NCBI GenBank assembly: GCA_009774145.1
Contig: VSND01000025.1
Coordinates: forward strand, 1-56,605
Reading direction: 5' to 3'
Length of the DNA: 56,605 bases
From: Lachnospiraceae bacterium
Lineage (GTDB): Bacteria; Bacillota; Clostridia; Lachnospirales; Lachnospiraceae
The notes under the pieces are model-generated. The model was not told the origin of the DNA, made no database searches, and saw only the letters and a list, made by a program, of their open reading frames with translations. A program made the translations under genes and the position numbers. Positions 50,621 to 56,605 of the stretch are shown in pieces; within the stretch, counting starts at the first letter, position 1, and each line of letters begins with the position of its first letter.

Positions 50621-50855
50621 TTTTACCCGCCTTTCCCCGGCGTCTGCTATCTGCCGGTTTCGTTTCCTGTGTCTGCTGTTCCTGTTCCCCTGCAATCCGC
50701 TCGATGATAAGTCTGTCCGGCTGGCAGGATACTGTCACCTTGTCTCCTATGGAAAATCCCAGTTCTCCCAGCCAGTTCCCTTGCAGTATGATCTTTGGTA
50801 TCACGTTATAAGCAGCGGTGGTTCCGCTGTAAACAGTCAAGTTTCTGCTTTCCAT
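50607..50855 (-). CDS. SymE-family (AbrB-fold) protein
   Basis: An 82-residue protein of the SymE type: LTVYSGTTAAYNVIPKIILQ then GNWLGELGFSIGDKVTVSCQ and RLIIERIAG. Escherichia coli SymE is an endonuclease-like toxin of the SOS response with an AbrB-derived fold; here the family membership is clear but the activity is not. A Gln/Lys-rich tail follows. It is the first gene of the ICE partition operon, with TGGAGG upstream of the ATG. The upstream 104 bp to the long palindrome should hold the promoter, but no good consensus is visible. Confidence 0.78.
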   Translation of the reverse strand: MESRNLTVYSGTTAAYNVIPKIILQGNWLGELGFSIGDKVTVSCQPDRLIIERIAGEQEQQTQETKPADSRRRGKAGKNGRY

Positions 50856-50959
50856 TCATACCTCCATTTCCTGTTGCCGTAATTTTGTCGTTAATGTAAC
50901 ATTGTCCTTTCCGGCCCACTTTACAGAGCCTGATTTTTATGAAAAATAAGCGGAAAAAG

Positions 50960-51018
50960 AATAAAGACAAATCGCGGAATCCCTTGATTTTACAGGGGTT
51001 CTCCGATTTGTCTTTATT
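50960..51018. repeat. 59-bp long palindrome at the ICE/remnant junction
   Basis: Perfect 15-bp arms (AATAAAGACAAATCG and CGATTTGTCTTTATT) with a 29-bp centre that is itself partly paired (GAATCCC/GGGGTTC). On the minus strand a T-rich tract follows, so it can terminate transcription entering the ICE from the right. It lies 12 bp left of the truncated integrase and may mark the element end. The rest of 50856-51030 shows no gene. Confidence 0.65.
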
Positions 51019-51030
51019 ATACTGTATGGG

Positions 51031-51204
51031 CATTCTCATGTTTCGTTGTTAATCAGCATGGGATTTTCAGCAGTATCAATCGGGAACAGGGTAGGTCATG
51101 AAAGCGTAGATATTACGTTTCGATACGCCCATATGTTTCCAACAGAACAGATACAAATGGCAGAGTTGTTGAACGCAGAATTTAAGGAGGGTACAGAAGA
51201 ATGA
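51031..51204 (+). pseudogene. Tyrosine recombinase (integrase), C-terminal fragment
   Basis: The plus strand reads HSHVSLLISMGFSAVSIGNR, then VGHESVDITFRYAHMFPTEQ, ending in EFKEGTEE and a stop. This matches the end of the tyrosine-recombinase catalytic domain: the second His-x-x-Arg region (GHESVDIT) and the nucleophile-type Tyr (FRYAHMF). Everything before the LRHSHVSLL motif is missing; the frame runs into the palindrome. So the integrase was cut by the event that created this junction. Its stop overlaps the ATG of mobC (ATGA), showing the old int-mobC gene order. Confidence 0.85.
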
Positions 51205-51590
51205 GCGGCACACATAAATATCCAACAATCAGTTTTCGCATTTCTCCCAGAGAAAGGGAAGAAATCGAAGCAAAGATTTTTGTAAGCGGCATGAAAAAGA
51301 AAGATTATTTTGTCCGTTCCTGTATTTACAATCGTGTATGCGTGGTAGGGAAGAAAGAAACGGTATATCAGATTGTGGAAAAATTACAGGAAATGCAGAG
51401 CCGCATGGAAGAACTGGCAGAGCAGATAAAAGGCAAAAAGCCGGAGGCCACTACCGAAGAAATCAGAGAGTTACAGACGTCTTATGAGGATATGTTGAAA
51501 TCAATCCTTTGGATGTTGGACGGAGCAAAATATCTGTGGCAAGGCAATGCCAACGGAGAAGAAAGAAGCCCCAACAGCGGCAACTGTTAG
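51201..51590 (+). CDS. MobC-like relaxosome protein, copy 1 (complete)
   Basis: A 129-residue protein of a mobilizable element. N-terminal ribbon-helix-helix (YPTISFRISPREREEIEAKI), KKKDYFVRSCIYNRVCVVGK, then a coiled coil and LKSILWMLDGAKYLW. Ribosome site AAGGAGGG lies within the integrase remnant. A truncated second copy sits at 52962. It is the opposite strand and a different family branch from the ICE mobC at 13690. It would help a MobV-type relaxase at oriT. Confidence 0.75.
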   Translation: MSGTHKYPTISFRISPREREEIEAKIFVSGMKKKDYFVRSCIYNRVCVVGKKETVYQIVEKLQEMQSRMEELAEQIKGKKPEATTEEIRELQTSYEDMLKSILWMLDGAKYLWQGNANGEERSPNSGNC

Positions 51591-51594
51591 GGCT
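51567..51594 (+). repeat. Stem-loop H1 over the mobC stop codon (copy 1)
   Basis: AGCCCCAACAG/CTGTTAGGGCT, one mismatch, 6-nt loop. A hairpin with different arm sequence occupies the same place at the end of the truncated mobC copy (53227-53252). Confidence 0.55.
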
Positions 51595-51600
51595 GTGATA

Positions 51601-51659
51601 ACTGGAAAACCTCTGTTATCAATAACCACAATATAAGTATAGCAGAGGTTTCTTCCAGT
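51601..51659 (+). repeat. Stem-loop H2 before the RepA-like gene (copy 1)
   Basis: Arms ACTGGAA/TTCCAGT and AACCTCTG/CAGAGGTT pair around a 27-nt loop. The equivalent place of copy 2 has GCAGAGCC/GGCTCTGC at 53269-53320. Possible replication origin or attenuator of the ATPase gene. Confidence 0.6.
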
Positions 51660-51688
51660 GACAACGATTTTGCAGAAATGGAGGGCTT

Positions 51689-52666
51689 ATGGAAGAAACA
51701 AAAATAGAATTACAGTTGATTAAATTGTCGGAGATACAGTCGCAGGAAGTTTCTTGGTTGTGGTTTCCATTTATACCCTATGGCAAGCTGACAATCATTC
51801 AAGGAGATCCGGGCGATGGAAAGACAACATTTATACTGAATATAGCGGCGAAGTTGTCTAAGGGAGAAAGTTTAGACAGTGGAATGGATTTTACAGAGCC
51901 TTTGAATGTCATCTATCAGAGTGCAGAGGACGGTCTTGCCGATACAGTCAAGCCCCGATTGGAACAGGCGGGGGCAGACTGTGAGAAAATCTCTATCATT
52001 GATGAAAAGATAAAATCACTTTCCATGATAGATGAACGGTTGGAGCAGGCTGTTATAAAGACAGGAGCAAAGCTGTTGATTTTAGACCCGATACAAGCCT
52101 ATTTAGGCGGCGGTATGGATATGAACAGGGCAAACGAAGCAAGGGATATGACGAAGAAATTAGCGGCACTGGCAGAGAAATATCAGTGTGCGATTGTCCT
52201 TGTCGGGCATATGAACAAAGCGGCAGGAAATAAAGCGGCATATAGAGGCATGGGTTCGATTGATTTCTTTGCAGTTGCTAGAAGTGTTTTGTTGGTCGGC
52301 AGAGTAGAGGGGGAAGAAAATACAAGGGCTGTAGTGCAGATTAAAAATAACCTTGCGGTGTTCGGACACCCGAAAGCGTTTGCATTGTCGGAGGACGGTT
52401 TTCAGTGGCTAGGGGATTATGAGATTACCGCTGATGAAGTGTTAGGCGGCATTGCCCCGAAAGCAAATAAGATGGAACAGGCGAAGCGGTTACTCCGGGA
52501 ACTGGCAGAAACAAACAACGCCATGCAGAGCAATGAGATTTTCAGTCTTGCGGATGAACAGGGCATATCGAAGCGGACACTGGAAAATGCGAAGAAAGAG
52601 TTAGGCGTCCGGGCAAAGCGGATAAATAATACATGGTACTGGGAACTGGATAAAATCAGACAGTGA
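51689..52666 (+). CDS. RepA-like AAA/RecA-fold ATPase, copy 1
   Basis: A 325-residue ATPase resembling the hexameric helicase RepA and DnaB-like RecA-fold proteins. Walker A GDPGDGKT (39-46), Walker B LLILDPIQAYLG (about 135), CAIVLVGHMNKAAGNKAAYR and YRGMGSIDFFAVARSVLLVG motifs. A winged-helix end (LLRELAETNNAMQSNEIFSL then GISKRTLENAKKELG) binds DNA. Common in mobilizable elements of Clostridia; probably unwinds the element for its replication. GGAGGG precedes the ATG. About two thirds of positions appear to match copy 2 at 53356 by eye. Confidence 0.82.
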   Translation: MEETKIELQLIKLSEIQSQEVSWLWFPFIPYGKLTIIQGDPGDGKTTFILNIAAKLSKGESLDSGMDFTEPLNVIYQSAEDGLADTVKPRLEQAGADCEKISIIDEKIKSLSMIDERLEQAVIKTGAKLLILDPIQAYLGGGMDMNRANEARDMTKKLAALAEKYQCAIVLVGHMNKAAGNKAAYRGMGSIDFFAVARSVLLVGRVEGEENTRAVVQIKNNLAVFGHPKAFALSEDGFQWLGDYEITADEVLGGIAPKANKMEQAKRLLRELAETNNAMQSNEIFSLADEQGISKRTLENAKKELGVRAKRINNTWYWELDKIRQ

Positions 52667-52683
52667 CGGACGGGCAAGCAAGG

Positions 52684-52788
52684 CAACAGCGCAACAATGC
52701 AGGGTATTAGAATTTTGCAGTCTTGGAATTGCGTTCTTGAAGATTGCAAGGTTGCAAAAATTATAGACATTGCAATGTTGCGCTGTTG
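52684..52788. repeat. 105-bp imperfect stem-loop with TTGCA-type repeats
   Basis: Outer arms CAACAGCGCAACAATGCA and TGCAATGTTGCGCTGTTG differ at one of 18 positions. The interior again pairs in part (TTTTGCA/TGCAAAA, CTTGGAAT/GATTGCAAG) and repeats the motif TTGCA. Lies 18 bp after the ATPase gene. Could be a structured single-strand site (origin or transfer site). The whole 295-bp gap from 52667 holds no gene. Confidence 0.6.
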
Positions 52789-52816
52789 GGAGAGAGCCGG
52801 AAAGCGGCGGTATCAA

Positions 52817-52933
52817 GGCGGCGAAAAGCCGCCCACCGTCCGCAGGACGGAAAGCCCCCGGCAGGGCGCAAAGGCACTTTTGATAGAGCGTAGCCTGTCG
52901 AAAGTGCTTTTGCGTTACTTTCGCAGAAAGTAA
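52817..52933. other. Array of four hairpins, candidate oriT
   Basis: Four perfect inverted repeats in a row: GGCGGC/GCCGCC (52817-52833), CCGTCC/GGACGG (52836-52850), GCACTTT/AAAGTGC (52874-52907) and TTACTTTC-GCA-GAAAGTAA (52915-52933). It directly precedes the truncated mobC copy. Hairpin arrays before mob genes are typical oriT regions. A related piece (ACCGTCCG-x-AGG) recurs at 54419 in front of the broken relaxase. Confidence 0.5.
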
Positions 52934-52961
52934 GTCCTAAGACGAAAAAGAGCAACCGCAC

Positions 52962-53243
52962 AAAAAAGATTATTTTATCCGTTCCTGCATTTATAACCGT
53001 GTCTGCGTGGTTGGGAAGAAGGAAGTGATATATAAGCTGGTGCAGGAATTAGAAACAATGCAGACAACCATCAAAGAAGTTGCAGGACAATTAGAACAGG
53101 GAAAGACAGATATTTCAGCGAAGGGGCTAGAGGATATGAAGCATGATTTCTTGGATATGCTCAAAGCAATCCTCTGGATGCTGGACGGCGCAAAATACCT
53201 CTGGGAAAACCAGCAGGAAAATGGGAACGCCCCTGCCGACTGA
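52962..53243 (+). pseudogene. MobC-like protein, copy 2, N-terminus missing
   Basis: From 52962 the frame reads KKDYFIRSCIYNRVCVVGKK and ends LKAILWMLDGAKYLWENQQE, closely matching copy 1 from its residue 33. The first 32 residues, which hold the DNA-binding strand, are replaced by the end of the hairpin array, and no ATG with a ribosome site precedes the homology. A GTG/ATG-initiated shorter product from about 53007 is conceivable but would lack the DNA-binding part. Confidence 0.75.
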
Positions 53244-53252
53244 CAGGGGCGT
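53227..53252 (+). repeat. Stem-loop H1 over the mobC stop codon (copy 2)
   Basis: Perfect 9-bp arms ACGCCCCTG/CAGGGGCGT, 8-nt loop, at the same place as the hairpin ending mobC copy 1 but with different arm sequence. Confidence 0.6.
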
Positions 53253-53268
53253 CCCGACATAACAAAAG

Positions 53269-53320
53269 GCAGAGCCGATTGTTTATGTAACCCGCAATTA
53301 CACTATAACAAAGGCTCTGC
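53269..53320 (+). repeat. Stem-loop H2 before the RepA-like gene (copy 2)
   Basis: Perfect 8-bp arms GCAGAGCC/GGCTCTGC around a 36-nt loop. The corresponding stem of copy 1 has AACCTCTG/CAGAGGTT, so both arms changed together. Confidence 0.6.
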
Positions 53321-53355
53321 TGAAATTCAACAAAATGATTCAGTGGAGGATAGGG

Positions 53356-54324
53356 ATGGAAGAAAAGAGAGAAAAGAACTACCGTTTGATAAATATGGAG
53401 GATGTGGAAGCAAGGGAGGTAAGCTGGCTCTGGTATCCATATATCCCGTATGGAAAGATAACCATAGTGCAGGGCGACCCAGGAGAGGGCAAGACAACCT
53501 TTATCCTGCATCTTGCAGCATTGTTGACAAAAGGGGAAGCTCTGCCATGTGAGGAAGATTTAAGGCATAGAGAGCCGGTCAATGTGATTTACCAGAATGC
53601 AGAGGACAGCCTGGAGGACACCATAAAACCACGGCTAGTCCATGCAGGGGCAGACTGCAGCAAAGTATTAGTAATTGATGAAAGCATTGACAGCCTGTGT
53701 ATGACGGATGTAAGGCTTGTCCGTGCGATAAAGGAAACTGGGGCAAAGATGGTGATTTTAGACCCGATACAAGCCTATCTGGGCGCAGGTGTGGACATGC
53801 ATCGAGCGAATGAAATCAGACCTGTGTTAAAGCAGCTTGGGAACATTGCCGAAGAATATGGCTGCGCCATTATCCTTATCGGTCATATGAACAAGGCAAG
53901 CGGAAGCAAGTCAACCTACCGTGGGTTAGGCTCCATAGATTTCCAGGCGACTGCAAGGAGCGTTCTTGTAGTCGGCAGGATAAAGGGCAATGCGTCTTTG
54001 CGTGTCATAGCCCACGATAAGAGCAGCCTTGCCCCAGAGGGGCAGTCGATAGCGTTTTGCATGGATAAAGACAATGGATTCACATGGCAGGGGGAATATG
54101 AAATTTCCGTGGAAGAATTATTGTCTGGGGATGCCAGGGGGCAGAAAACAAAGGATGCAAAGTCGTTCCTTTCGGAAATGCTGGCGGATGGGCAGCTATC
54201 CTGCAATGAAATCATGAAAGCTGCAAAGGACAGGGGCATCCGAAAGAAAACGCTTTGGAACGCCAAAAAGGAGATGAATATTGATAGTGTGAAAGTAGGA
54301 AATCAATGGTACTGGACTTTGTAG
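53356..54324 (+). CDS. RepA-like AAA/RecA-fold ATPase, copy 2
   Basis: A 322-residue ATPase paralogous to copy 1: same VSWLWYPYIPYGKITIVQGD opening, Walker A GDPGEGKT, MVILDPIQAYLGAGVDMHRA, IILIGHMNKASGSKSTYRGL and a winged-helix end (QLSCNEIMKAAKDRGIRKKT). The start at 53356 is preferred since GGAGG lies 6 nt upstream; an ATG seven codons earlier lacks a site. Complete, so it is probably active even though its mobC neighbour is truncated. Copy divergence shows that the two modules were not duplicated recently, or came from related elements by recombination. Confidence 0.82.
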   Translation: MEEKREKNYRLINMEDVEAREVSWLWYPYIPYGKITIVQGDPGEGKTTFILHLAALLTKGEALPCEEDLRHREPVNVIYQNAEDSLEDTIKPRLVHAGADCSKVLVIDESIDSLCMTDVRLVRAIKETGAKMVILDPIQAYLGAGVDMHRANEIRPVLKQLGNIAEEYGCAIILIGHMNKASGSKSTYRGLGSIDFQATARSVLVVGRIKGNASLRVIAHDKSSLAPEGQSIAFCMDKDNGFTWQGEYEISVEELLSGDARGQKTKDAKSFLSEMLADGQLSCNEIMKAAKDRGIRKKTLWNAKKEMNIDSVKVGNQWYWTL

Positions 54325-54336
54325 TAAGGGAAGATA

Positions 54337-54372
54337 GCAAGATTACCTTTTCTAAAGACAGGGTAATCTTGC
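54337..54372 (+). repeat. Hairpin after ATPase copy 2
   Basis: Perfect 11-bp arms GCAAGATTACC/GGTAATCTTGC with a 14-nt loop, 13 bp after the stop. No T-run follows, so it is not a standard terminator. The rest of 54325-54432 holds no gene. Confidence 0.55.
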
Positions 54373-54432
54373 CGCCTTGAATTGGAAGCGTGGCGGTAAC
54401 ATGGCGACATAAACCGTCTACCGTCCGTAGGG

Positions 54433-55570
54433 CAGAAAGGTTTTTGTTGCAAAGGATATCTTGGTGGAGTTTATGGCGGATTTCCAGGGAAGGAACCCAA
54501 ACCTGCATGTATTTTCGGCGCATCTGCACATGGACGAGGAAACGCCGCACCTGCATATAGACTTTGTCCCTTTTATCCGTAACAGCAAGCGGGGGCTGGA
54601 CACAAGGGTATCGTTAAAAGGCGCATTAGCAAAACAGGGATTCCAAGGAGGCACAAGAGGGGCTACGGAATGGAACCAATGGATAGAAGCAGAGAAACAG
54701 GAACTTTCAAAAGTCATGGAAAAGTATGGCATACGGTGGAAGAAACTGGGGACGCACAGGAAACATTTGTCCGTGTTGGACTATGAAAAACAGGAAAGGG
54801 CAAAGGAAGTGGTGGAACTGGATAAGCAAATAGAAAAGTCTGAAACTGCGCTCCATAGCGTAAAAAAACTGGTGGACAACCGACTGGAACGCGCGGAAAA
54901 CCTGGCGCAAATCAACGAAAATCTAAGAAAATCCAATGACAGGCTGCACACGGACAATTCTAAGCTGGAAAATGCCTATACAGAAGCGGAGCAGCGCCAT
55001 TCATCCCTGTCCGAGAAAAACAGGCTCTTACAAGCAGAAAATGAAAACCTGCGGGATAAAAATGCAAAATTGCAGTCTGGCAACAGCGATTTGGAGAAGC
55101 GGAGGGAACAGCTTCAGGAGGAACTATGTTTGATAGCAGGTGTTCAAGCCAGAATGGAATTAGAGGTTCAGTCGTTTGAAAGGGAGAAGCAATGGCAGCT
55201 TCCAGAGCCAGGAGCGTTCACCAGTGCAAAATCCTACTGTGAAAATACAGTAAAGCCTTTGGTTATCAAATTAAAAGAACTTGTCAAAAGCCTGATAACC
55301 AGTTGCGCCAGCCTTGCGGAACAGGTTAGGAGTTTGACGGATAAAGTAAGGCAACAGGCACTGGATATTGACTGGTACAAAGGGAAGCTGCTGGAGCAGG
55401 CGAACATTGCAGAGAAATTCCAGGAACAAGCAGCCGACTTGGAACGTGTGAAGCTGTATGCCGGGGCGGACAAGGTGCAGGAGATGGTTGAAGCCATAAA
55501 GACGATTGAAAGGCTGGACAGCGAGCAGAAACGCATACAGAGAAGCTATGACAACAGACATCACAGATAA
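54433..55570 (+). pseudogene. MobV-family relaxase (Pre/Mob), N-terminus missing
   Basis: The frame opens with FVAKDILVEFMADFQGRNPN and contains the MobV metal motif H-x-D-E-x-T-P-H-x-H (AHLHMDEETPHLHIDFVP), followed by LDTRVSLKGALAKQGFQ and a long C-terminal coiled coil (NRLLQAENENLRDKNAKLQS). MobV relaxases start with about 100 further residues that carry the catalytic-site part; these are missing, and a stop codon lies just before 54433 within a sequence that resembles the hairpin array at 52836. So the gene was cut by recombination at that repeat. A shortened 369-residue product from TTG 54461 could be made but not nick DNA. Confidence 0.8.
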
Positions 55571-55585
55571 GGAGATAATTGGAAG

Positions 55586-55981
55586 ATGGAAAAGGTAAAA
55601 GGATTGGAAAAATATATTACTGGGGAAAATGGCATAGGATATACCCTTGGGGAAGATGGTCTGTATTACCCTGATTTAAAGCTGCCAGAGGAGGGGCAAT
55701 ATAATATCGGCAAATACGGTCTGATGCGGTGGGAATATCTGAAAACCTGCCGCAGATGGGAATATATTAGGATGCTGCTGGCAGGAGAACTCCATAGGCA
55801 TTTGCATGAGGTTGACGAGGAATGCCACGAGAGGATAGAATCATTGGTGGGGCAGATGAAAGCCAGTGCAGGAATTACAGAAGGATTGAAATCAACGGAT
55901 TTTATGCAGTGGATTGGGCTTGTGAATAATGTGAGGAACGCAGCAGAGGAAATTGTGCTGAAAGAGTTGGTGTATGTATAA
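55586..55981 (+). CDS. tnpV: TnpV-like protein (free copy)
   Basis: A 131-residue protein of the TnpV family: YYPDLKLPEEGQYNIGKYGL, RMLLAGELHRHLHEVDEECH and the end NAAEEIVLKELVYV. AAGGAG precedes the ATG by about 11 nt. It follows the broken relaxase by 15 bp in the same direction and is homologous to the TnpV nested in the giant gene at 23048. Its function is unknown. Confidence 0.8.
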   Translation: MEKVKGLEKYITGENGIGYTLGEDGLYYPDLKLPEEGQYNIGKYGLMRWEYLKTCRRWEYIRMLLAGELHRHLHEVDEECHERIESLVGQMKASAGITEGLKSTDFMQWIGLVNNVRNAAEEIVLKELVYV

Positions 55982-56071
55982 GAATTAGAAAAGTTTGTTT
56001 TGGGGAATACTTGATTTTCCTGACATATTGTTTTCGGATGGTGCAAGAAGGGGCATTTAAAAAAAGTGCCC

Positions 56072-56287
56072 CTATGCTTCATCAGGATTGCCTTTGATGT
56101 GCTGGCAAATATCCTCAACTTCACAATCCAGTATTTCACAAAGGCGGTCAAGGGTAATCGTCTTTATCACCTTATTTTTTCTCAGGCGGTGAAGCTGTGC
56201 TTCGTTTACATGGTAATCTTTAATAAGTGAATATTGTGAAATCCCCTTTTTCTTCATGGTTTCCCACAAACGGTCATATACAATCAT
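56072..56287 (-). CDS. Small XRE/Cro-type helix-turn-helix regulator
   Basis: A 71-residue single-domain DNA-binding protein: GISQYSLIKDYHVNEAQLHR then RLRKNKVIKTITLDRLCEIL and DCEVEDICQHI. AAAGGAA precedes the ATG. Its C-terminal half is repeated in a broken copy at 56414-56545. The pair of inverted repeats at 56343-56366 lies upstream and may be its operator. Confidence 0.82.
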   Translation of the reverse strand: MIVYDRLWETMKKKGISQYSLIKDYHVNEAQLHRLRKNKVIKTITLDRLCEILDCEVEDICQHIKGNPDEA

Positions 56288-56342
56288 AGTCGTTCCTTTC
56301 TGGAAAGTATATAACTATTATTCCATGAGATTCAGAAATATA

Positions 56343-56366
56343 ACATTGTACGTGTACGAACAATGT
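56343..56366. promoter_or_regulatory. Inverted repeat upstream of the XRE gene, possible operator
   Basis: ACATTGT and ACAATGT are perfect 7-bp arms with a 10-nt centre, 56 bp upstream of the XRE start. Position and symmetry fit an autoregulatory operator; AT-rich promoter-like DNA lies between it and the gene. Confidence 0.4.
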
Positions 56367-56383
56367 TTGCGCAAAAAAATAAA

Positions 56384-56412
56384 GGTATATAATTTTAAAT
56401 TTAAAATATACC
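56384..56412. terminator. AT-rich near-perfect palindrome after the XRE fragment
   Basis: GGTATAT, an extra A, then the perfect 16-bp palindrome ATTTTAAATTTAAAAT, then ATACC. It starts just beyond the stop codon of the broken XRE copy and could be its old terminator. Pairing is AT only in the core. Confidence 0.4.
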
Positions 56413-56413
56413 T

Positions 56414-56545
56414 TTACTCTTTGGGTTCATCTTTTACATATTGGCAAATATCTTCCACGTTACAATCCAGGATTTTGCATAAACGGTCGATCGTGACTGT
56501 TTTTATGACGCTGTTTTTTCTAAAACGGTCTAGTACTGTATCCGT
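56414..56545 (-). pseudogene. XRE regulator, C-terminal fragment (second copy)
   Basis: Reads LDRFRKNSVIKTVTIDRLCK then ILDCNVEDICQYVKDEPKE and stop, matching the last two thirds of the XRE gene at 56072 at most positions. A stop codon precedes the frame at 56546 and the first helix is missing. So this is a truncated tandem copy; the final 60 bp of the window show nothing recognisable. Confidence 0.75.
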
Positions 56546-56605
56546 TTAGAAATAATAGTTTTCATTTGTAGATATTTCTGTTATACTCCATTAAAAACGG
56601 TATTG

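Noticed and set aside
50806..51039. 77-codon minus-strand frame across the palindrome
   Set aside because: Composed of palindrome and symE upstream DNA, without ribosome site or family; not a gene.
1..56605. tRNA/tmRNA genes as ICE attachment sites
   Set aside because: None could be recognised by eye at either ICE border; a tRNAscan run would be decisive.

Overview
The window looks like a piece of chromosome from a gut-type Clostridia/Lachnospiraceae bacterium. The evidence is AGGAGG-type ribosome sites, frequent TTG/GTG starts, a Spo0A-C-like protein, SpoVG, and transfer proteins of the Tn1549/CTn class of Firmicutes integrative conjugative elements (ICEs). Species cannot be told from the sequence. 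No tRNA, rRNA or CRISPR array was seen.

Left flank (1-11 kb). A type I restriction-modification operon runs leftwards: hsdR, hsdM and the first codons of hsdS, which is cut by the window edge. It is followed by an accessory zone of small genes in both orientations: four XRE-type regulators, a lipoprotein divergent from one regulator over a perfect inverted-repeat operator, an Ada-type metal-binding protein, a TM1586-type nitroreductase and several unknowns. A GC-rich patch of hairpins at 4875-5085 looks like debris of an older mobile element.

ICE (about 11.1-50.9 kb, almost all on the minus strand). Reading from right to left in the direction of transcription: SymE-like, DUF5348, ParA, ParB, a RepA_N initiator carrying intragenic iterons, DUF3846, DUF3848-like, PcfB, VirD4/TcpA coupling protein, Maff2, VirB6-like, SpoVG-domain protein, DUF3849, PrgI, VirB4, a coiled-coil protein, and a CD1108-type M23+NlpC/P60 cell-wall hydrolase. 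Then come two DNA methylases and a radical SAM protein, DUF4315, DUF4366, a Cys-rich miniprotein, a sortase and a CnaB surface protein, topoisomerase III, small ICE proteins, a 3419-residue ArdC/methylase/SNF2-helicase protein, MobC, a DUF3991-Toprim protein and a MOBP relaxase. Together these cover maintenance (rep/par), DNA processing (relaxase, MobC, TopB, helicase), the mating channel (VirB4/B6/PrgI/VirD4), wall opening and surface attachment. No complete integrase or excisionase is visible for the ICE.

Right flank (51-56.6 kb, mostly plus strand). This is the wreck of one or more mobilizable elements: a tyrosine-recombinase C-terminus, MobC, a RepA-like AAA ATPase, an oriT-like hairpin array, a second truncated MobC plus ATPase copy, a MobV relaxase lacking its N-terminus, a TnpV protein, and an XRE regulator with a broken second copy.

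Most interesting points: (1) a tnpV gene with its own strong ribosome site lies entirely inside the 3419-codon gene in another frame; (2) seven otherwise unrelated ICE proteins end with the same short motif, [KR]PS-hydrophobic-x-x-x-L; (3) 23-bp palindromic iterons lie inside repA; (4) the MobC-ATPase module is duplicated with stem-loops whose arms co-vary; (5) a methylase, methylase-like and radical SAM trio contains two genes that appear to lack a standard start codon.
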